Part shown: piece after piece, positions 1-4,950 of the stretch
How positions within the stretch are numbered: position 1 is the first letter of the stretch
How the letters are laid out: each line of letters starts with the position of its first letter
Origin: an uncultured Ruminococcus sp.
GTDB taxonomy: Bacteria > Bacillota > Clostridia > Oscillospirales > CAG-272
Length of the DNA: 6,904 nt
Reading direction: 5' to 3'
NCBI GenBank assembly: GCA_900551005.1
Contig: URUL01000096.1
Span: 1-6,904, forward strand
Translations under genes and position numbers: made by a program
The notes under the pieces: model-generated
Database searches by the model: none
Seen by the model: the letters and a program-made list of their open reading frames with translations, nothing else
Told to the model about the DNA's origin: nothing

Positions 1-988
1 CGAAGATCTGCTGAGGAAAAGCCGCGCCTGTCGGATGATACTGCAGCGTATCCGCATAAAGAAGCTTTGCGCCGACACGATAGCCGAGTACAAGTCCGTC
101 GGCTGTGGCACCGTAGTGATTGGAGGTCGGGAAGCCCTGATAGTGCATGCGTCCTGCGCCGCCGGTAGCTATGATGACCGTCTTTGCGCGGGCAACCATA
201 AGCTCATGCGTCTCCATATTCATGAGCACAGCGCCTGCCGCCTTGCCGTTTTCATCAAGGATAAGCTCTACAGCGGCTGTGAAATCAACTACGGGAATAC
301 CGCGATTGAGGACCTCATCGCGAAGAGTTCTCATGATTTCGGCACCGGAATAATCCTTTGCCGCGTGCATACGCTTGCGTGAGGTGCCGCCGCCGTGAGT
401 CGTGATCATCGTTCCGTCGGGAGCTTTGTCAAATTCCACGCCGAGGTTATTAAGCCATTGTATAGCCTCGGGAGCATCGCAGACAAGCTTTGCGAGAAGT
501 TCGCGCTTTGCCGCATAATGACCGCCGCCGAAAGCGTCAACGAAGTGTATAGCAGGCGAATCATTCGGCTTATCTGCCGCCTGTATGCCGCCCTCTGCCA
601 TCATCGTGTTTGCATCGCCTATTCTGAGCTTTGTGACGATCATCGTCTTGGCACCTGCATTGTCCGCCTCTATCGCCGCGGAAGCACCTGCACCGCCGCC
701 GCCGATTATAAGTACATCGACATCATAGGCGATATCGGAAAGATCGACATCGCTTGCCGAAATGCGGCTATGTGCCTCGAGCATTTCGCAGAGCTCGTGC
801 GGAACGGCTTCGCCCTTATTCGGACCGATCTTCAGCGTGGAAAATTCACTCTTCTTATAATCGGGATGATATGTCGCGAGAAGCGCTTCCTTCTCATCCG
901 CCGTCATGCGGGCAGGCTCATATGCGATATTTTCTTTTCTTGCGGCTTCGACAGCGGCAAGAGATTTCTGAAATTCCTTTGAATACAT
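1..988 (-). CDS. FrdA/SdhA-family FAD-binding flavoprotein, 3' end cut by window
   Basis: Catalytic flavoprotein of the fumarate reductase/succinate dehydrogenase/L-aspartate oxidase family; 329 residues are visible and the reading frame is still open at base 1. An unusual leader of about 88 residues precedes the FAD-binding Rossmann motif VLIIGGGGAGASAA (92-105). Next come the family segment ANTMMAEGG (126-134), a substrate-domain stretch THGGGTSRKRMH (197-208), the second FAD motif IIATGGAGR (272-280) and HPTG (318-321), which holds a conserved active-site His in FrdA. The His that binds FAD covalently in SdhA/FrdA aligns with Asn127, so FAD is probably non-covalent. No signal peptide is seen, so it is likely cytoplasmic. 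The ATG at 988 follows an AAGGAGGG site. Adjacent to an SdhB-like gene and the HdrA-Flx set, it is the likely terminal reductase. Fumarate is the first guess for substrate; another enoate or aspartate is possible. Confidence 0.88.
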   Translation of the reverse strand, partial: MYSKEFQKSLAAVEAARKENIAYEPARMTADEKEALLATYHPDYKKSEFSTLKIGPNKGEAVPHELCEMLEAHSRISASDVDLSDIAYDVDVLIIGGGGAGASAAIEADNAGAKTMIVTKLRIGDANTMMAEGGIQAADKPNDSPAIHFVDAFGGGHYAAKRELLAKLVCDAPEAIQWLNNLGVEFDKAPDGTMITTHGGGTSRKRMHAAKDYSGAEIMRTLRDEVLNRGIPVVDFTAAVELILDENGKAAGAVLMNMETHELMVARAKTVIIATGGAGRMHYQGFPTSNHYGATADGLVLGYRVGAKLLYADTLQYHPTGAAFPQQIF

Positions 989-995
989 TTTCCCG

Positions 996-1003
996 CCCTC
1001 CTT
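996..1003 (-). promoter_or_regulatory. Ribosome binding site of the FrdA-like gene
   Basis: AAGGAGGG on the minus strand lies 7 bases before the ATG at 988 and overlaps the TAA stop (1002-1004) of the upstream SdhB-like gene. It fixes the start of the flavoprotein, so its N-terminal extension is genuinely translated, and it suggests reinitiation by ribosomes finishing the upstream gene. Confidence 0.8.
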
Positions 1004-1676
1004 ATTTCTCTATATCTCTGTTGTTGTAGAGTTCCTTCATTTCCTCTATGGGCTTGCCCATGAGTGCTTCGATAAGCTCGGTGAAGGTGCCGTCTTTTAT
1101 CTCTTTGACTCTGTTCTCGAGATGCTCGGACTTGGGAGCAAGATATTTTCCGTTCAGTCTGCGGGCAAGCATAGCCACCTGCGGATGGGAAATACCGGCG
1201 GGACAACGCGATGAGCAAACGCCGCACATGACGCAGTCAAAGGATTCCTCAGCACACTTGTCAAATTCGCCGCGCTGAGCATATGCGATATACTGCATGA
1301 CGTTCAGTCCCTGCGTACAGCTCTTCGTGCAGGCATTGCAACCCACACAGGCATATATCTCGGGATAGAGCTGCATCATGATCTGCTCTGTCGGCTTGAC
1401 CTTCTCAATGTCATAGACCTGCTTTACAAGCGGGAAGAAGGGCAACGTGGCAACATACATGTTGTTTTCTACCTTGGTCTGGCAGGCAAGACATGTTTTC
1501 AGCTCGCGCTCCCCCTTTATGCGGTAAATGGTAGCGCATGCGCCGCAGAAGCCGTTTCGGCATCCGCATCCGCGCACGAGCTGATATCCCGCATATTCCA
1601 TGGCGCGCATGATCGTGAGATTATCCGGCACGCTGTATTTTTTGCCGAATAAATAAATATCTATCATATTTTCCAT
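1002..1676 (-). CDS. SdhB/HdrC-like iron-sulfur protein with one [2Fe-2S] and two [4Fe-4S] motifs
   Basis: A 224-residue electron-transfer subunit. The N-terminal ferredoxin-fold domain has C39-x4-C44-x2-C47-x14-C62, with further cysteines at 37 and 65. The second domain has two complete CxxCxxCxxxC motifs, at 110-120 and 148-158; the second ends in CPAG. This resembles SdhB/FrdB, but the last centre has a full 4Fe-4S motif where SdhB usually carries a [3Fe-4S] cluster next to quinone. There is no C-terminal CCG (HdrB-like) domain, unlike methanogen TfrB as I recall it. No membrane segment is seen. It sits between the FlxA-like reductase and the FrdA-like flavoprotein, with gaps of 15 and 13 bases, so it most likely carries electrons from the HdrA-Flx part to the flavoprotein. 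The ATG at 1676 is preferred over the in-frame ATG at 1667 because of GGAGGG spacing. Confidence 0.87.
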   Translation of the reverse strand: MENMIDIYLFGKKYSVPDNLTIMRAMEYAGYQLVRGCGCRNGFCGACATIYRIKGERELKTCLACQTKVENNMYVATLPFFPLVKQVYDIEKVKPTEQIMMQLYPEIYACVGCNACTKSCTQGLNVMQYIAYAQRGEFDKCAEESFDCVMCGVCSSRCPAGISHPQVAMLARRLNGKYLAPKSEHLENRVKEIKDGTFTELIEALMGKPIEEMKELYNNRDIEK

Positions 1677-1684
1677 AAAAAATT

Positions 1685-1690
1685 CCCTCC
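1685..1690 (-). promoter_or_regulatory. Ribosome binding site of the SdhB-like gene
   Basis: GGAGGG lies 8 bases before the ATG at 1676, inside the 15-base gap after the FlxA-like gene. The spacing favours this ATG over the in-frame ATG three codons downstream. Confidence 0.7.
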
Positions 1691-1691
1691 A

Positions 1692-2525
1692 TCAATACTC
1701 ATCAGGTAACTCATCCAGCTCATCACAGCGGAATACGGGACCGTCCTTGCAAACGTACTTGGCGCCGACGTTGCATCTGCCGCACTTGCCGATACCGCAC
1801 TTCATGCGGAGCTCCAGCGTCGTATAGACCTGAGTTTTATCAAAACCAAGCTCTTGAAGTCCGGCGAGAGTGAATTTTATCATTATGGGCGGTCCGCAAA
1901 GTATCGCTATCTTGTCGGTGGAAAAGCCGAGCTCCTTTACATAGTTCGGGACAAAGCCGACATGACCGGTCCATTCGGGCTGCTCACGGTCTATCGTGAG
2001 GTGAACGGAAACACCCGCGTCATTTGCCCATTCGTCGATTATCTCTTTGTAATCCACGAGATCCTGCATACTGCGCGAACCGTAAACAACATCTATCTTT
2101 CCGTAACGGTCGCGATAGTGGCGGCAGTAATTTATCACAGAGCGAAGCGGCGCAAGTCCGATACCGCCGGCAATAAAGAGCATATCCTTCCCCACGAATT
2201 CCGTATCCACGGGAAAAGGCTTGCCGTAAGGACCTCTGATCGTTATCTGCTGACCTACCTCCATGGAATGGAGCCATTCCGTGACACAGCCGCATTTCTT
2301 GATGGAAAATTCCATATATTCTTCGTTTGTAGGCGAAGAAGTTATGGAAAACATCGCTTCGCCGACGCCGGGGATAGAGAGCATGGCGCATTGTCCCGGC
2401 TTATGCTCAAAGGCTTTTTTGCCGTCAGGCGTTACCACGCGGAAGGTCTTTACGTCCGGCGTATCCCTTCTGATATCCGTCACAACACCGATGACGGGAA
2501 TAAGCGGTTCTCTCTGCTCAGCCAT
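1692..2525 (-). CDS. flxA: FlxA-type FAD/NAD(P)-binding oxidoreductase (sulfhydrogenase gamma / PyrK-like)
   Basis: A 277-residue ferredoxin-reductase-type flavoprotein, complete at both ends, expected to exchange electrons with NADH or NADPH in the cytoplasm. The FAD-binding barrel spans about 8-105, with the flavin motif FSITSSP (59-65) and GPYGKPF (98-104). The pyridine-nucleotide domain follows, with FIAGGIGLAPLRS (117-129), VVYGSRS (146-152) and the LCGPPIM motif (209-215). A C-terminal [2Fe-2S] site C243-x4-C248-x2-C251-x7-C259 is typical of PyrK, sulfhydrogenase gamma and FlxA. The start is supported by AGGAGG eight bases upstream, and it overlaps the preceding FlxB-like gene by 8 bases. 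Neighbouring FlxB/C/D-like genes and HdrA identify it as the NAD(P)H entry point of an Hdr-Flx complex rather than a pyrimidine-pathway PyrK. Whether NADH or NADPH is used cannot be decided from the motifs. Confidence 0.9.
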   Translation of the reverse strand: MAEQREPLIPVIGVVTDIRRDTPDVKTFRVVTPDGKKAFEHKPGQCAMLSIPGVGEAMFSITSSPTNEEYMEFSIKKCGCVTEWLHSMEVGQQITIRGPYGKPFPVDTEFVGKDMLFIAGGIGLAPLRSVINYCRHYRDRYGKIDVVYGSRSMQDLVDYKEIIDEWANDAGVSVHLTIDREQPEWTGHVGFVPNYVKELGFSTDKIAILCGPPIMIKFTLAGLQELGFDKTQVYTTLELRMKCGIGKCGRCNVGAKYVCKDGPVFRCDELDELPDEY

Positions 2526-3543
2526 TCTTCTCTCCTCCTAACTTCTTCATTACCTTCACTATGTTCATTTGTATCGGGCATTTGGCAAGACATCTGCCGC
2601 AACCCACACAGGAAAACATGCCGTCGTTATTTGTCGGGAAATATACGAGCTTGTGCATGAAGCGCTGACGGAAACGTTCCAGTTGCGTCAGTCTCGGCTG
2701 ACCTGCCGACATCTTGGTAAAATCCGAATACATGCACGAATCCCAGCAACGGAAGCGCTTTACGCCGTGACCTGTATTGAAATCCTTGATATCATAGCAC
2801 TGGCATGTAGGACAAACGAATGTACACGTTCCGCATCCGAGGCAGGAAGCGGAAAGCTCCTTCCATTCGGGTGCAGAGAAAAACTCATCGGTCTTACCCG
2901 CACCGAAAGCATCTGCCGAGAGTGACGCAAGCGGGAGCTTCTTCATTCTCTCAGCTGTCAGCTTTTTCTGCTCGATAACAGGCGCTTCGTCTGCCTCTTC
3001 GGTTATACCTGCAAGACGGGAAAGAAGTGCCTCGCCCTTTTCGGTCTTCGCCTGCATATAGAGCGAGCCGCCTGCCTTCCAGCAAGCGATATCGCCCGCA
3101 GGGTCTGCCGCGTCTATACCGAATGTGTGGCAGAAGCATGTCTCAGAAGGGCGTGTGCAAGCCATCGACATGATGACGGCATGCTCGCGGCGATTCTTAT
3201 AGTAAGTATCCTGCGGCTCGGCAAGAAATACCTTATCGAGCACGTCAAAGCTGCGAACATCGCATGCGCGGACACCGAATATTACGAAATCCTCACATTC
3301 GCTTCTCGTATCGACGATCTCTATCGTCTTTCCCTCGGTTTTGAAATCCATCAGATTTTCTGTCTGCGGAAAGAAGAAATCCTTGGCACTGCGCACGGTA
3401 TTGAGCGCATCGGAGAGAACCTTTCCGTCCTCCCATTTTTCAAATTTCGCACCGGCTTTCGTATCGACGGGAAGATAGAGTGTTTCGCTCTCCGATATAG
3501 CGGAAAAGAGCTTCTGTAAATTGTCAATCGAAATTTTACGCAT
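2518..3543 (-). CDS. FlxB-type 4Fe-4S dicluster protein (sulfhydrogenase beta / AsrA-like)
   Basis: A 341-residue iron-sulfur electron carrier. Two ferredoxin-type sites lie in the C-terminal third: C234-x2-C237-x2-C240-x3-C244 and C312-x2-C315-x2-C318-x3-C322, with further cysteines at 247, 249, 266 and 270. The N-terminal half carries a second cysteine set: C94 in RACDVRSFDVL, C129, and C136-F-C138. These features match the sulfhydrogenase beta/anaerobic sulfite reductase A family that includes FlxB. No transmembrane or signal segment is seen. It overlaps the FlxC-like gene upstream and the FlxA-like gene downstream by 8 bases each, so coupled translation and assembly beside FlxA are likely. 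AGGGGAG (3550-3556) precedes the ATG by 6 bases. It should relay electrons from FlxA. The FlxB versus FlxC label is by gene order and similarity, so I give no symbol. Confidence 0.85.
   Translation of the reverse strand: MRKISIDNLQKLFSAISESETLYLPVDTKAGAKFEKWEDGKVLSDALNTVRSAKDFFFPQTENLMDFKTEGKTIEIVDTRSECEDFVIFGVRACDVRSFDVLDKVFLAEPQDTYYKNRREHAVIMSMACTRPSETCFCHTFGIDAADPAGDIACWKAGGSLYMQAKTEKGEALLSRLAGITEEADEAPVIEQKKLTAERMKKLPLASLSADAFGAGKTDEFFSAPEWKELSASCLGCGTCTFVCPTCQCYDIKDFNTGHGVKRFRCWDSCMYSDFTKMSAGQPRLTQLERFRQRFMHKLVYFPTNNDGMFSCVGCGRCLAKCPIQMNIVKVMKKLGGEKNG
2534..2539 (-). promoter_or_regulatory. Ribosome binding site of the FlxA-like gene
   Basis: AGGAGG lies 8 bases before the ATG at 2525 and inside the coding end of the preceding FlxB-like gene. 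It supports the chosen start and indicates translational coupling across the overlap. Confidence 0.7.
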
Positions 3544-4528
3544 TGTTCTCTCCCCTTTCCACAGCCTCGGAGGGCTCTAAATCTTCCGTAGTATAATTGA
3601 CGACAGGCGCACGACTGCCGACCTCTGCTCCTGCCTGATAATCGCCGTAGAAGCGGTCGATATCAAGAATGAATTTGCGGTTCAGCAGATGGAGCGGTAT
3701 ATGCTGAGGGCAGACACGCGAGCATTCTCCGCAGTCGGTACATCTTCCGGCAACATGGAATGCACGTATGATATGAAACATCTTTTCTTCAAATGAATTT
3801 GAGGCGGCCTTGTTTTCAGCGCCGGACTCCGGATTGTTGAAAACGCATTTCTCGCATGTACATGCAGGGCATACATCTCGGCAGGCATTGCAACGGATAC
3901 AGCGGGAAAGCTCGCCCTGCCAAAAAGCAAAGCGCTCGTCGGGTGTCATTTTCTCGAGCTTTTCTACCTCGTCGAAGCGCACGTTTTCGAGTACCTCGCC
4001 CTCTTCTCCGAGAAGCTCATCATAGGCGACATGCTTCTTGGACTTGCAACAGCGGCATCTCTCGGAAATAAGCTCGCTTCTTGCGAAGATCTTTTTTCCG
4101 TCATAGAGCGTATCGATGATGACATCGTCGCCCTCTTCCGAAACCGAGAGGATTCCCTCGGCATGCGCCTTCAGCGTATTCACATCCATCATCCCATCGC
4201 ACGGAACGCCTATGACATATACCTTCTCGCGATCGAAGCGATGCTCGGTAAGAAGCTGATTAAAGCTGTACGTATCGCAGGGTTTGAGGAAAACGAGAAC
4301 CTTGCCTTCTCCTGCCGCCGTCTCTTTTATCAGATATTTCGAAAAGTTGGCACCGCAGAAGCCGTTCCAAACGAAATCCTTTTCAAGCTCGTCGGCACTG
4401 TGAAATACAGCGGGCGTCAAGTCATAGTCAAATTCTCCGCGGCACCATCCGAGGACACGGTCTACCGTGCCGTCCGAAAGGAGCGCCTTGGCTCTGGATA
4501 TGAGAATATCTCTTTTTATTTCTTGCAT
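3536..4528 (-). CDS. FlxC-type 4Fe-4S dicluster protein, paralogue of the adjacent FlxB-like protein
   Basis: A 330-residue cytoplasmic iron-sulfur carrier. C-terminal ferredoxin-type motifs are C210-x2-C213-x2-C216-x3-C220 and C263-x2-C266-x2-C269-x3-C273, with C223, C225 and C228 directly after the first. The N-terminal half has C84 in LKPCDTYSFNQLL, C110 in GVPCDG and the cluster C158-R-C160-C161. LKPCDTYSF lines up with RACDVRSFD of the next gene product, and C110 with its C129, so the two look like divergent duplicates. Short CD/GVPCDG motifs also recall F420 hydrogenase beta (FrhB-like) proteins, so an automated annotation may use that name. About 35 residues after the last cluster motif appear polar and acidic. 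It overlaps the MvhD-like gene by 13 bases and the FlxB-like gene by 8; GGAGG (4536-4540) sits 7 bases before the ATG. Its probable role is to pass electrons between FlxA/B and FlxD. Confidence 0.82.
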   Translation of the reverse strand: MQEIKRDILISRAKALLSDGTVDRVLGWCRGEFDYDLTPAVFHSADELEKDFVWNGFCGANFSKYLIKETAAGEGKVLVFLKPCDTYSFNQLLTEHRFDREKVYVIGVPCDGMMDVNTLKAHAEGILSVSEEGDDVIIDTLYDGKKIFARSELISERCRCCKSKKHVAYDELLGEEGEVLENVRFDEVEKLEKMTPDERFAFWQGELSRCIRCNACRDVCPACTCEKCVFNNPESGAENKAASNSFEEKMFHIIRAFHVAGRCTDCGECSRVCPQHIPLHLLNRKFILDIDRFYGDYQAGAEVGSRAPVVNYTTEDLEPSEAVERGENNA

Positions 4529-4950
4529 CTCAGATCCTCCAGTCTCTTGTTCTCGCCGAGAGAAGCTACCTTCTCGGCAAAATCATTCATCGTGGCGGCA
4601 AATTTTGCGCCTTCCGCCGCGCTTACCCATTCGACTCTCGTACGTTCTCTCTCTATGCCGAGATAATCGAGCATCGAGAAAAGCAGAGCCATACGACGGC
4701 GCGTATAATAGTTACCCGAGGTATAATGGCAATCGCCCGGGTGACAGCCGCAGAGGATAACACCGTCAGCACCGCGTTGGAATGCGCGTAGGATGAACAT
4801 AGGATTTACTCTGCAGGAGCAGGGTACGCGGATGATCTTTACATCCGCGGGATAATTCAGTCTGTTGTTCCCCGCGAGGTCTGCACCTGCATAAGAGCAC
4901 CAGTTACAGCAGAATGCCACAATAAGCGGCTTATATTCATTTACTTGCAT
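4516..4950 (-). CDS. mvhD: MvhD/FlxD-family [2Fe-2S] subunit
   Basis: A 144-residue protein of the MvhD family, which docks electron-donor modules onto HdrA. Family landmarks are FCCNWCSYAGADLAG (13-27), PCSCRVNP (43-50), GADGVILCGCHPGDCHY (60-76) and GNYYTRRR (79-86). Conserved cysteines are 14, 15, 18, 44, 67, 69 and 74; the family binds one [2Fe-2S] cluster. Cys46 replaces the Gly of the usual CSGR version. The length is that of a stand-alone MvhD/FlxD, with no fused domain. It starts inside the end of hdrA (10-base overlap) with GGAGGTG 8 bases upstream, and ends 13 bases into the FlxC-like gene. No hydrogenase (MvhA/MvhG) gene is visible, so the donor here is more likely the FlxA-C set than hydrogen. 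FlxD is the better functional name. Confidence 0.93.
   Translation of the reverse strand: MQVNEYKPLIVAFCCNWCSYAGADLAGNNRLNYPADVKIIRVPCSCRVNPMFILRAFQRGADGVILCGCHPGDCHYTSGNYYTRRRMALLFSMLDYLGIERERTRVEWVSAAEGAKFAATMNDFAEKVASLGENKRLEDLRCKK

Noticed and set aside
395..982. Plus-strand open frame of 195 codons opposite the FrdA-like gene
   Set aside because: The minus strand here encodes clear FAD and HPTG motifs; the plus-strand product has no motif. The neighbouring plus-strand frame at 35-382 is the same kind of shadow.
989..1001. Possible promoter or terminator between the SdhB-like and FrdA-like genes
   Set aside because: The gap is only 13 bases and is occupied by the ribosome binding site; no hairpin is possible there.
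1692..2525. PyrK (dihydroorotate dehydrogenase electron-transfer subunit)
   Set aside because: The fold and 2Fe-2S motif are shared, but no pyrD or other pyrimidine gene is nearby and the neighbours are FlxB/C/D-like and HdrA.
1338..2612. Repeated GCAACCCACACAGG at 1338-1351 and 2599-2612
   Set aside because: Both copies encode the same Cys-Val-Gly-Cys start of a 4Fe-4S motif on the minus strand. Shared codon choice for a shared motif explains it better than a DNA repeat.
1854..2660. Plus-strand open frame of 268 codons opposite flxA and the end of the FlxB-like gene
   Set aside because: It spans the junction of two real minus-strand genes, has no recognisable domain and no convincing ribosome binding site.
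4031..4666. Plus-strand open frame of 211 codons opposite the FlxC-like and MvhD genes
   Set aside because: It crosses the overlap of two recognised genes, and its composition is that of an antisense translation.
4516..4950. Selenocysteine in the MvhD-like protein, as in some benzoyl-CoA reductase BamF proteins
   Set aside because: All expected positions are ordinary Cys codons and no in-frame TGA is present inside the gene.
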